Shown here one piece after another: positions 18,653-26,808 of a stretch of 64,000 bases of DNA. Numbering within the stretch: the first letter of the stretch is position 1; every line of letters starts with the position of its first letter. A program made the translations under genes and the position numbers. The stretch lies in NCBI GenBank assembly GCA_016787225.1, contig JAEUUY010000006.1, forward strand, positions 143,700-207,699. Reading direction: 5' to 3'. Origin of the DNA: Chitinophagales bacterium. Lineage in GTDB: Bacteria; Bacteroidota; Bacteroidia; Chitinophagales; JADJOU01. The notes under the pieces were generated by a model. The model was not told the origin of the DNA. It worked only from the letters and a program-made list of their open reading frames with translations, and did no database searches.

Positions 18653-18719
18653 CTATCTTCATTCTCTTTAAATTAAGGCACAGAGACCGTCTTTGATAGC
18701 TATAGGGACTAATCTTCCT

Positions 18720-19220
18720 TTACTTCACCACTTTTGTTACATATTCTTCTAGCTCTCCCCGTTCCTTGATTTTTATATACTTTTCTAAATTCTTGTCCTT
18801 CTCTAGGGCGTTTTTATTGGCATTATAGAAATCTATAGCCGCTTCTATTCCTTTCATATTACCTTGTATTTTATTGTTTTCCTTATACTCTATCGCATAT
18901 TTCGTCCAGCCATACATAAATATGACCATGAGTTCTGGATTGGTTTCCATGAAAGTTACTATCTCTGGCTTTATCTCGACGGTTACTGTAGGACTTCCCG
19001 TTATCCATGATATTATAAATCCATGTACAGCCTTCTCTTTTTCTTTATTTGAGTGTATGGGTGTAGCGAATATCCAGTCTATCGCTTTTATGACATCTTC
19101 TTCGTAATCTACATAGTCCTGTTTTTCTTTGAATTCATATTTTTCTGGCAGTTCGAATTCCTGACAAAACAGTTGAATATTTGATAATATGATAAGTGCT
19201 GTATAAATGTATTTTTTCAT
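18720..19220 (-). CDS. Secreted hypothetical protein
   Basis: A 166-residue protein with a signal peptide (YIYTALIILSNIQLFCQ before EFELPEKYEFKEKQ). The remainder is helical, with the conserved-looking stretch DWIFATPIHSNKEKEKAV and WITGSPTVTVEI, followed by a region resembling small helical-repeat proteins (GIEAAIDFYNANKNALEKDK). I do not recognise a named family. It lies at the head of the minus-strand accessory block and diverges from the PhoX gene. Confidence 0.72.
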   Translation of the reverse strand: MKKYIYTALIILSNIQLFCQEFELPEKYEFKEKQDYVDYEEDVIKAIDWIFATPIHSNKEKEKAVHGFIISWITGSPTVTVEIKPEIVTFMETNPELMVIFMYGWTKYAIEYKENNKIQGNMKGIEAAIDFYNANKNALEKDKNLEKYIKIKERGELEEYVTKVVK

Positions 19221-19349
19221 TGTTGTTATTTTACAATCAAAGATAGCTCTATTTTTATCTTATTGTTATAAATTATCATCAGATTTCACCTTTCCTTTAA
19301 TTTTATTTCAATAATTGTTTTATCTTTACCATTCGATAAAAGTAATTAT

Positions 19350-20921
19350 ATGGAGCGACGATCCTTCTTAAAATTTATTTCCGCCACCACTGCCGTATCC
19401 GCTCTAGACAATAGTTTTGCTGCCGAACTACCTAAACTAAAACACTATCCTAGGCTATCTGAAATAGACTTTGAAGGGATTTCCTTTTCGAATGAAGACA
19501 ATGTCATCTTAACCAAGGAGCTGAAATACGCTGTATTGATTAAATGGCAAGATCCCTTAAATGAAAAGGATAGTTTTGGTTTTAATAATGACTTTATCAA
19601 TTTTGTCCCATTGGCTAAAAATGGCAATGAAGGTATCCTCTGGGTAAACCACGAATCTCCTGATAGATTGATGATCTTAGATAAAATGACTGACACGCCC
19701 ACAAAAGAAGAAGTAGAAAAAGAAATGTATTCTGTGGGTGGTGCCCTTGTTCACATTAAGAAAAATACAAAAACAAATCAATGGGAATACCTAAAAAAGA
19801 GTCCCTACAATAGGCGATTTTCGGCTTTAACCTTAATTCCTTTTGCTAATAACGTGGAAATTTTAGGTAAAAATATCACTATGGGCACCTTAGGCAATTG
19901 CGCTGGTGGAAAGACCCCGTGGAACACTATTTTGACTTGTGAGGAGAATTATGATTTGTTTTATGGTGAAACGGTGCATAAAGATGGCACGACCAGCTTC
20001 CGTAAAAGTGAATTCGGTTGGGAAAATCATTTCGAAAACCCTCCTGAACATTACGGGTGGGTAGTAGAGATAAATCCCATAACAGGAGAGGCAAAAAAAC
20101 ATATTAGTATGGGTCGTATGGCTCATGAGTGTGCTACGACGACACGTTCGAAAAATGGTAAGGTCGTAGTTTATACCGGCGATGATACCAATGACGAACA
20201 TTTATATAAGTTCATATCCGATTCTGAAGATAATCTAGACAAAGGAGTTTTATATGTAGCGAATTTAGAAAGAGGCGAGTGGATACCTCTGGACAAAGAT
20301 CTTCATATGGAACTGAATAAACACTATTCTTCCCAGATAGAATTATTAATCCAAACTCGTGTCGCAGCTAAAATAGCGAATGCAACTCCTCTCGCCAGAC
20401 CCGAAGATATCGAAATTCACCCAGTTTCTAAAGATGTCTTTGTGAGCTTGACCAACAATAAACCCAAGGGAAACTACCACGGATCCATCCTGAAAATTAT
20501 GGAAGAAAACGCCGATGCAGGCTCTATGAAATTTAAACACGAATATTTTCTCACAGGAGGAGAAGAAAGTGGCTTCTCTTGCCCAGACAATCTCGCCTTC
20601 GATGATAAATACAACCTCTGGTTTACCTCCGATATAGCGGCTGGTTCACAAAAGAAGAAACAATATACTGCTTTTAAAAATAATGGCTTGTTTATGGTAC
20701 CCGTATCAGGTAAAAATGCTGGGAAAGTCATTCAAATAGCCTCCGCGCCTAATGCCGCAGAGTTTACAGGTCCCTATTTTAGTCCTGATTATAAAACACT
20801 TTTTCTCAGCGTACAGCATCCTGGTGAAACATCAAAAGATAAGGATAATTTTTTAAGCCATTGGCCGATTGGCGGTAATAGTAAGCCCATTCCGGCGGTA
20901 ATTCAGATTTCATTAAAATAA
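19350..20921 (+). CDS. PhoX-type (DUF839) secreted phosphatase
   Basis: A 523-residue exported protein. The N-terminus MERRSFLKFISA carries a twin-arginine motif, as is usual for PhoX, which is folded with its Ca/Fe cofactor before export. Family landmarks are WVNHESPD near residue 101, LGNCAGGKTPWNTILTCEEN near 182-201 and GRMAHECATT near 254. Also present are YTGDDTNDEHLYKF and a late FSPDYKTLFLSVQHPGE. These supply the Cys, Glu and Asp positions used for metal binding in the family. It most likely hydrolyses phosphomonoesters in the periplasm. It precedes the alkB gene by 49 bp in the same direction. No Pho-box is recognisable. Confidence 0.85.
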   Translation: MERRSFLKFISATTAVSALDNSFAAELPKLKHYPRLSEIDFEGISFSNEDNVILTKELKYAVLIKWQDPLNEKDSFGFNNDFINFVPLAKNGNEGILWVNHESPDRLMILDKMTDTPTKEEVEKEMYSVGGALVHIKKNTKTNQWEYLKKSPYNRRFSALTLIPFANNVEILGKNITMGTLGNCAGGKTPWNTILTCEENYDLFYGETVHKDGTTSFRKSEFGWENHFENPPEHYGWVVEINPITGEAKKHISMGRMAHECATTTRSKNGKVVVYTGDDTNDEHLYKFISDSEDNLDKGVLYVANLERGEWIPLDKDLHMELNKHYSSQIELLIQTRVAAKIANATPLARPEDIEIHPVSKDVFVSLTNNKPKGNYHGSILKIMEENADAGSMKFKHEYFLTGGEESGFSCPDNLAFDDKYNLWFTSDIAAGSQKKKQYTAFKNNGLFMVPVSGKNAGKVIQIASAPNAAEFTGPYFSPDYKTLFLSVQHPGETSKDKDNFLSHWPIGGNSKPIPAVIQISLK

Positions 20922-20970
20922 AAACAACTCTTAATTCTGGTTTTAATTTGACGTTACAAACTAAATACAC

Positions 20971-22029
20971 TTGACAAAATATAAATATTTATTTAGTTTC
21001 TTTATCCCTGCAATCATTGGATTTTCTTTGTGGTCAAATTCTATATTTGTTTTTACTGCCCTTGTCTTTCTTTTCGGCATAATTCCTTTGTTAGAATTAT
21101 TCTCTGTCGCCGATGATTCCAATTTTTCTGTAGAGCAAGAAGTCTCCGAAGGTTCATCTAAATTTTATGATTGGGTGGTTTATTTATTTCTTCCTTGTCA
21201 GTTTACATTAGTTTTTTATTTCCTTTTTACCATTGATAAAACAACAGAAACCTATTTAATCATCGGGAAAATCCTTTCTATGGGACTGGCTTGCGGTATT
21301 TTAGGCATCAATGTCGCGCACGAACTAGGTCATCGAGTTTCTTGGTATGAAAAAGCTATGAGTCAAGCTTTGTTATTGACATCGATGTATATGCATTTCT
21401 TTATTGAGCACAATTATGGTCATCATCAAAATGTGTCGACCGACATGGACCCCGCTTCTGCTAAACGGGGTGAGTCTCTTTATGTCTTTCACCTTCGATC
21501 GATATTTACTGGTTATATTTCAGCGTGGAAAATTCAAGCTGAACTTCTTAAGCGCAAGGGTGCTATGTTTTTTTCTTTTCAAAACAAAATGATCTGGTTT
21601 TCGCTCATTCAGCTTGGTTTTTTATGTTTTATCTATTTGGTATTTGGCGTTAAAACACTGCTAGCATATTTAGCCGCTGCGTTTATCGGTGTTTTTCTTT
21701 TAGAAACAGTGAACTATATTGAACATTACGGACTTCGAAGAAAACTAAAGCCAAGTGGTCATTATGAAAGAACTATGCCCGCCCACTCTTGGAATTCAAA
21801 TCATCCTATTGGAAGAATTTTGCTATTCGAGCTCTCACGTCATTCTGATCATCATTATATAGCGACACGAAAATATCAAATTTTACGACATTTTGATGAT
21901 AGCCCACAAATGCCTACCGGCTATCCTGGCATGATGTTATTAAGCACCATTCCTCCTTTGTGGTTTTTTCTGATTCACAAACGACTCGACACCTATAAAA
22001 ATCAAAAATTTCAATCTTTACTAGGATAG
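20971..22029 (+). CDS. alkB: Alkane 1-monooxygenase (AlkB family membrane hydroxylase)
   Basis: A 352-residue integral-membrane non-heme diiron hydroxylase that oxidises the terminal carbon of medium-chain alkanes or alkyl groups. All histidine clusters are present: HELGH near residue 117, EHNYGHHQNVSTDMDPAS near 146, NYIEHYGLRRK near 250 and RHSDHHYIATRKYQILR near 290. About six hydrophobic helices surround them. The HYG motif with NYIEHYGL separates AlkB from fatty-acid desaturases. The frame starts with TTG at 20971; no ATG lies near the N-terminus. Neither rubredoxin nor rubredoxin reductase is adjacent. Followed at 15 bp by an aldehyde dehydrogenase. Confidence 0.93.
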   Translation: MTKYKYLFSFFIPAIIGFSLWSNSIFVFTALVFLFGIIPLLELFSVADDSNFSVEQEVSEGSSKFYDWVVYLFLPCQFTLVFYFLFTIDKTTETYLIIGKILSMGLACGILGINVAHELGHRVSWYEKAMSQALLLTSMYMHFFIEHNYGHHQNVSTDMDPASAKRGESLYVFHLRSIFTGYISAWKIQAELLKRKGAMFFSFQNKMIWFSLIQLGFLCFIYLVFGVKTLLAYLAAAFIGVFLLETVNYIEHYGLRRKLKPSGHYERTMPAHSWNSNHPIGRILLFELSRHSDHHYIATRKYQILRHFDDSPQMPTGYPGMMLLSTIPPLWFFLIHKRLDTYKNQKFQSLLG

Positions 22030-22044
22030 TTGTATTTTACAATT

Positions 22045-23415
22045 ATGGAAGAAAAAACACAAAATTCTATTTTTTATGACCAAAAACTGTTTTTCTCCAG
22101 TCAAAAAACTAAAGACATTGACTTTAGAAAGCACCAATTGAAAAAACTAAAGTCCGCCATTTTGGCAAATGAGGATGATATTTATACAAACCTATTTTTA
22201 GACCTACATAAATCTAAGCAAGAAAGTTTTTTTACAGAGGTTGGATTGGTTTTAAACGAAATTGATTTATTCATTTCCAAACTTAATTCTTGGTCTTCAG
22301 AAAAATCCGTTTTTTCCCCTTTTTATTTATTGCCTTCTCGTAGTTATATCCAATACGACCCTCTTGGTATTTGTCTCATTATTGTTCCATTTAACTATCC
22401 CTTTCAGCTAGCATTTTTACCACTGGTTGCCGCTATTGGTGCAGGAAACTGCGCTACTGTAAAGGGATCCGAACACACCCCTCATACGAATAAAGTTATT
22501 CATAAGATAATATCTACTTGTTTCGACTCCAACTATGTCTGTTTTATAGAAGGAGATAAAGCTGTCAGTGAGGAACTAGTGAGGCTTCCTTTTGATTTGA
22601 TTTTTTTTACTGGTAGCACTACTGTTGGGAAAAAAGTCATGGCTGCAGCAGCAGAAAATCTAACCCCAGTTATCTTAGAACTGGGAGGAAAAAGTCCTTG
22701 TATAGTAGATAAAACGGCTAACTTAACTCTAGCAGCTCGACGTATTGCTTGGGGAAAGTTCATCAATGCCGGGCAAACCTGCATTGCGCCCGATTATCTA
22801 ATCGTACACAACGATATTGTTGGTGATTTTCTACCTATTCTTACATCTGAGATTGAAAAGTTTTATACCAATGATAGCGCAGAATCTCCTTTCTATGGCA
22901 GGATTATCAACGATATTGCTTGGGAGAGATTAAAAAGAATGCTAAATGAAAATGAAATTTATTATGGTGGTAAGTCTGATATATCTAACCTGTATATTTC
23001 TCCCACGATTCTATATCCTATTAGTCCTGATAGCCTTTCTATGTCCCAGGAAATTTTCGGCCCTATTTTACCTGTTCTTATCTATGAAAATGATAGGGAT
23101 CTTGAATCCCTATATCCCAAAGAAAAGCCTTTATCGCTTTATGTTTTTGGTTCATCTTCTTGGGCTAGAAAAATTTTGGCTCGTTTTCCATCTGGTGGAG
23201 CATGTGTAAATGATACGGTAATTCATTTTTCAAATAAAAATTTACCCTTTGGTGGTGTTGGTGCCAGCGGTATGGGACATTACCATGGCAAAGCTGGTTT
23301 TCTTGCTTTCTCTCATTCCCGCGGTATTGTGCGATCCTACAATTGGATTGATTTGACTTTTCGATATCCTCCATATAAACTTTTCAACTGGATAAAAGGT
23401 GTTTTCCGTTTTTGA
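22045..23415 (+). CDS. Aldehyde dehydrogenase (class-3/fatty-aldehyde type)
   Basis: A 456-residue NAD(P)-dependent aldehyde dehydrogenase. The cofactor loop FFTGSTTVGKKVM is near 190. ELGGKSPCIVD contains the general-base Glu, and NAGQTCIAPDY holds the catalytic Cys246. EIFGPILPVL lies near 340 and the aromatic C-terminal FRYPPYKLFNWIKGVF is typical of ALDH3-like enzymes. Length (about 455) also fits ALDH3 rather than the 500-residue classes. ATG 22045 is preferred to an in-frame TTG at 22030. Directly after alkB, it plausibly oxidises the fatty aldehyde formed downstream of alkane hydroxylation; the alcohol dehydrogenase step is not encoded here. Confidence 0.93.
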   Translation: MEEKTQNSIFYDQKLFFSSQKTKDIDFRKHQLKKLKSAILANEDDIYTNLFLDLHKSKQESFFTEVGLVLNEIDLFISKLNSWSSEKSVFSPFYLLPSRSYIQYDPLGICLIIVPFNYPFQLAFLPLVAAIGAGNCATVKGSEHTPHTNKVIHKIISTCFDSNYVCFIEGDKAVSEELVRLPFDLIFFTGSTTVGKKVMAAAAENLTPVILELGGKSPCIVDKTANLTLAARRIAWGKFINAGQTCIAPDYLIVHNDIVGDFLPILTSEIEKFYTNDSAESPFYGRIINDIAWERLKRMLNENEIYYGGKSDISNLYISPTILYPISPDSLSMSQEIFGPILPVLIYENDRDLESLYPKEKPLSLYVFGSSSWARKILARFPSGGACVNDTVIHFSNKNLPFGGVGASGMGHYHGKAGFLAFSHSRGIVRSYNWIDLTFRYPPYKLFNWIKGVFRF

Positions 23416-23822
23416 CTATAGCTAATCAATTATTAGCAACATATTATACCTAACCTAATATTTATAATACCTTTTTAGAATATCTCAGATGTTTCGCAAA
23501 TGAGCTTAGATGTTGAACTTTGGGGATCGCCCATAACGGAGAAGCCGTAAAAATTGCGACGGAAGAGCGTAAAAATTTCAAGAGGAGGAACGACGAAATT
23601 TGAAATTTTAGCTCAGAGGAAGACAATTTTAGGCTTCGCAGTGTTAGGGCTTGACTTTTTTTGTTACTTTTTTGCCTTGACGCAAAAAAGTAAAGAAAAT
23701 AGAATAAACGTAGATGGCATGCTGAGAAAGCATTTGCGAATTAAGTATGATATTCTATACCTTTTAAACTTTTTACGTTTAATTTTCTTATTAACAAACC
23801 TATCTTTGCACTTCTAATAACT
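23416..23822. repeat. Intergenic repeat-type sequence with a 12-bp perfect hairpin
   Basis: This 407-bp stretch contains no convincing gene. An 87-codon open frame across it is low-complexity and shows no start context. It holds a perfect 12-bp stem TTACTTTTTTGC / GCAAAAAAGTAA (23664-23675 and 23682-23693), a type of sequence dispersed in Bacteroidota genomes. It may serve as a transcript end for the alkB-aldehyde dehydrogenase unit. Confidence 0.55.
23801..23808 (+). promoter_or_regulatory. -7 element upstream of anmK
   Basis: TATCTTTG matches TAnnTTTG exactly and lies 14 bp upstream of the anmK ATG. TTTA 19 bp upstream could be a weak -33 box. Confidence 0.45.
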
Positions 23823-24872
23823 ATGCCGCTTTATTATTCTCTAGGTCTTATGTCGGGTTCATCTTTGGATGGTCTTGATATTTGTTATTCTTCTATAGAG
23901 GTGTCAGATGATAAATATTCTTATAAAATTCTCTCTGGGACTACTATACCTTTTTCTTCTTCTCTTTATCTTCAATTAAAAAATTGTCGCGACCTATCAG
24001 AGGAGAATTTAGCTCTTCTTGACCATAATTTTGGTCAATGGATGGGTAAACAATGCAAAGAATTTATAGCGAAAAAGAATATTATAAAACTCGATTTCAT
24101 AAGTTCACACGGACATACAGCTTTTCATTTCCCCGATAAAGGTATCACGAAACAAATAGGTTCTGGTCAATCCTTGGCCGTTTCTTCTGGTTATCGCACG
24201 ATTACCAATCTTCGAGAACGCGATGTATCAGCTGGTGGTCAAGGAGCCCCCATTGTTCCAATTTGTGATTTGCTTTTTTTTCCAGAGATAAAATATTGTC
24301 TCAATCTGGGTGGTATTATGAATATTTCCATAAAACAAGAGGAATCTATTATTTCCTCTGATATTGGTGTTTGTAATCAGGTGATTAATTTTTTTGCCGA
24401 AAAGCTTGGTTTCTCTTATGATAAAAACGGCGAGCTAGCTAAAAAAGGTAATATTAATCAGAATTTACGAAACTCGTTGAACCAGGTTTCGTTTTTTCAT
24501 TCCCCTTTTCCTAAGAGTTTAGACAATAGTTTTTCACAAGAAATAATTGCTATCTGTGAAAAAAGCAAACTATCTGAATACGATATCCTGAGAACATTTT
24601 ACCAGCATATTGTTGATCAAATTTTATTTTTTATCCCAGACTCTCGCTCTATATTAATTACTGGAGGCGGTGCTCATAACGTCTTTCTTTTAGAATTATT
24701 AAAAGAAAAAGGATTAAACCTCCTATCCATCGATAGTCATCTAATAGATTACAAAGAAGCCTTGGCTATGTCCTTGATCGGTGTTCGATTTTTAGAGAAT
24801 AAATTCAACGTTTTGGCTTCTGTGACTGGTGCAAGAGAAAATACAATTTGCGGAAATATTTATAACCCTTAA
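23823..24872 (+). CDS. anmK: Anhydro-N-acetylmuramic acid kinase
   Basis: AnmK opens and phosphorylates 1,6-anhydro-MurNAc to MurNAc-6-phosphate in cell-wall recycling. The 349-residue protein has the N-terminal GLMSGSSLDGLDI nucleotide-binding loop and SSHGHTAFHFP. The QIGSGQSLA substrate region, RERDVSAGGQGAPIVP with the catalytic Asp, NLGGIMNIS and late TGGGAHN are also present. The C-terminus is slightly shorter than the E. coli enzyme (369). The YbaB gene follows 15 bp later. Its neighbours include an L,D-transpeptidase, so wall metabolism is a local theme, but murQ and transporters are not present. Confidence 0.94.
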   Translation: MPLYYSLGLMSGSSLDGLDICYSSIEVSDDKYSYKILSGTTIPFSSSLYLQLKNCRDLSEENLALLDHNFGQWMGKQCKEFIAKKNIIKLDFISSHGHTAFHFPDKGITKQIGSGQSLAVSSGYRTITNLRERDVSAGGQGAPIVPICDLLFFPEIKYCLNLGGIMNISIKQEESIISSDIGVCNQVINFFAEKLGFSYDKNGELAKKGNINQNLRNSLNQVSFFHSPFPKSLDNSFSQEIIAICEKSKLSEYDILRTFYQHIVDQILFFIPDSRSILITGGGAHNVFLLELLKEKGLNLLSIDSHLIDYKEALAMSLIGVRFLENKFNVLASVTGARENTICGNIYNP

Positions 24873-24887
24873 TATAAAATTTTAAAC

Positions 24888-25190
24888 ATGTTTGACATTC
24901 TATCTAAATTCAGTGAAATCAAAGAAAGAGCTGCTAAGTTGAAAGAAACCGTACAAGAAAAATCTTTCACAATTTCTGATGAAAAACAATTAGTGACTAT
25001 AACCACAAATGGTAAAAAAGATATTACTTCTCTTTCTCTACACGATGATTTTTCTAAATTATCTAAGTCTGACCAAGAAATTATTTTGAAAGAAACCCTT
25101 CAAAAGTCACTAAAAGAATCAGAATCCTTTATTATCAGTGAATTAAAAAAGGTTGTACCTGATATACCAGGAATGAATATTTTCGGTTAA
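24888..25190 (+). CDS. YbaB/EbfC family nucleoid-associated protein
   Basis: A 100-residue protein of the YbaB/EbfC fold. It has an N-terminal helix rich in Lys/Glu (FSEIKERAAKLKETVQEKSF) and a small beta-sheet with the family's TNGKKDITSLSLHDD. A helical C-terminus (LQKSLKESESFIISELKKV) ends in PGMNIFG. Proteins of this family bind DNA as dimers. Family members usually sit beside dnaX and recR; neither is here. Co-transcription with anmK is likely. Confidence 0.82.
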   Translation: MFDILSKFSEIKERAAKLKETVQEKSFTISDEKQLVTITTNGKKDITSLSLHDDFSKLSKSDQEIILKETLQKSLKESESFIISELKKVVPDIPGMNIFG

Positions 25191-25562
25191 TATGCGTGGA
25201 CAAAATATGGATTTATATAAAGAAATTAACATGGCCTGTTGAGCTTTGAATTTTGTAGTTATTTTTCCCCTATTCTTTGCATTAGTATGTTAACTTTTTT
25301 ATCTCTAACTCACAATTAACGAAATAAAACTTATTCTTATTTATTTAATTCACATTTGTATATAACCTTCTCTTATAATTTAATTATCAATATTTTAATT
25401 TTTAATACTTTGTTGAATAACTTATTTATTTTGTTCCTTATGAAAAAGTCAATAGTTAAAACAAGAAATTATCCATAAATACACACTCCTAATAATAATA
25501 CCTAATTTTTCTTATTTAAAAAAATAAATTATTTTTATTGTATAGCTTGTTAATTTTGTCCA
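25191..25562. other. AT-rich intergenic region, no gene seen
   Basis: 372 bp of very AT-rich sequence between ybaB and the L,D-transpeptidase gene. I see no ORF, hairpin or repeat of note. TTATCCATA at 25469-25477 is one mismatch from a DnaA box. TAATTTTG at 25551-25558 matches the -7 consensus but is only 4 bp from the next ATG, so it is unlikely to be that gene's promoter. Confidence 0.5.
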
Positions 25563-26309
25563 ATGAAATTTTTTTTTATCCTTTTCTTCATCGTTATGTC
25601 GAACTCGTTTACTGCTCAGGATTGGTTTACCAATCAATTACAACAGCCACGTGTTGCTTCAGCCAATATGAAAAAATATACAACAATAGAAACATGGTTT
25701 ATAGATAAGAATATAAAATTTCCATCTAATAGAATTTTTTGGAGAGCGTTTAAATGGAATAAAGTGCTTGAGCTATGGGCTTTCTCTGGAGATAGCGGTA
25801 AATATATAATGATAAAATCGCTACCTATATGTGAAACTATCGGTGACTTAGGTCCTAAGAGAAAGCAAGGAGATTTACAAATACCAGAGGGATTTTATAC
25901 CATTGAAAATTTTAATCCTCAAAGTAAATATCATCTTTCATTAAAAGTTTCTTATCCAAATAAAAGTGATAGCATATTAGGGGCACAGGGTGAATTAGGA
26001 GGAGATATATATATACATGGTGGTTGTGAGACTATTGGTTGCCTACCTATGACAGATGATTTAATTGAATCCATTTATTTAATTAACCTCTATTCGAAAT
26101 CTGTCGGTCAAGAAGTTATTCCTATTCATATTTTTCCTACTAAGTTATCAGTAAATAATTTTAATAAAATGAAGAAGGATTATTTTAGTGGTAGACTAGA
26201 TATTTTAGATTTCTGGACTAATTTAAAGGAGGGATATGACTATTTCGATAGAAAAAGACAGTTGCCTACCATAGAGATAGATGATAGTGGTAAATATTTA
26301 TTTTTCTAG
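25563..26309 (+). CDS. L,D-transpeptidase (YkuD/YafK-like) exported enzyme
   Basis: A 248-residue exported protein with a signal peptide (FFFILFFIVMSNSFTAQ). The catalytic domain has KQGDLQIPEGFYTIENFNP, then HGGCETIGC with His152 and the nucleophile Cys160, then LPMTDDLIESIY. The spacing follows the YafK/YkuD group. The family forms or edits 3-3 crosslinks or attaches proteins to peptidoglycan; which of these applies cannot be told. It is followed 1 bp later by ybeY on the same strand. Confidence 0.9.
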   Translation: MKFFFILFFIVMSNSFTAQDWFTNQLQQPRVASANMKKYTTIETWFIDKNIKFPSNRIFWRAFKWNKVLELWAFSGDSGKYIMIKSLPICETIGDLGPKRKQGDLQIPEGFYTIENFNPQSKYHLSLKVSYPNKSDSILGAQGELGGDIYIHGGCETIGCLPMTDDLIESIYLINLYSKSVGQEVIPIHIFPTKLSVNNFNKMKKDYFSGRLDILDFWTNLKEGYDYFDRKRQLPTIEIDDSGKYLFF

Positions 26310-26310
26310 T

Positions 26311-26772
26311 ATGTTAGTTTTTAATTTTATAAAGTCAAAACATAAAAAGCAAGTATTAGAACTGATAAATAAAAGAGATTTATCTAGATATGTAAGGAAA
26401 CGTTGTGGAAATAGAACGGTAAATATATGTTATAATTTTCTTTCTAGTAAAGATCAAATAAAGATGAATAGGGATTTTAAAAATCATAATTACAATACTG
26501 ATATATTAACATTCGATGTATCTAATAATGATTGTGAATTAACTGGAGATGTTTATATCTCTATAAAGCAAGTTAGGAAGAATGCAAAAAGATACCAAGT
26601 TTCTTTAAAAGACGAAATTAATAGGGTTTTAATTCATGGTTTTTTACACCTATCTGGATTTAATGACGAAACAAAAAATGAAAAGAAAGAGATGAGAAAG
26701 CAAGAAGATAAATTTTTGAATTATTTAAAGAAAAGATGTTCCACGTGGAACATGTGCGATAATCATTATTAA
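26311..26772 (+). CDS. ybeY: rRNA maturation factor / endoribonuclease YbeY
   Basis: YbeY is a metal-dependent RNase in 16S rRNA maturation and ribosome quality control. The 153-residue protein has TFDV and GDVYISIKQV in the core and the metal motif HGFLHLSGFND (His109, His113). The third canonical His is Asp119 here, a substitution also usual in Bacteroidota (HGxLHLxGxxD). ATG 26311 follows the stop of the preceding gene by 1 bp; a longer in-frame start at 26281 lies inside that gene. Its last codons (RCSTWNMCDNHY) are written across a parS-type palindrome. Confidence 0.92.
   Translation: MLVFNFIKSKHKKQVLELINKRDLSRYVRKRCGNRTVNICYNFLSSKDQIKMNRDFKNHNYNTDILTFDVSNNDCELTGDVYISIKQVRKNAKRYQVSLKDEINRVLIHGFLHLSGFNDETKNEKKEMRKQEDKFLNYLKKRCSTWNMCDNHY
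26737..26752. promoter_or_regulatory. parS site 1
   Basis: TGTTCCACGTGGAACA is a perfect 16-bp palindrome and matches the ParB-binding consensus TGTTNCACGTGNAACA at every position. It lies inside the 3' end of ybeY. Confidence 0.85.
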
Positions 26773-26783
26773 AGTAAATTAAA

Positions 26784-26799
26784 CGTTCCACGTGGAACA
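26784..26799. promoter_or_regulatory. parS site 2
   Basis: CGTTCCACGTGGAACA: the 14-bp core GTTCCACGTGGAAC is identical to site 1, and only the outermost base differs from consensus. The site is centred 47 bp from site 1 and ends 9 bp before the mnmG ATG. Confidence 0.82.
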
Positions 26800-26808
26800 T
26801 ATAAAAAT

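Noticed and set aside
23554..23817. An 87-codon ORF upstream of anmK
   Set aside because: It runs through a repeat with a perfect hairpin, has no start context, and its translation is low-complexity; treated as intergenic repeat.
25551..25562. A promoter for the L,D-transpeptidase gene at TAATTTTG
   Set aside because: Only 4 bp separate it from the ATG and no -33 box lies at a workable distance.
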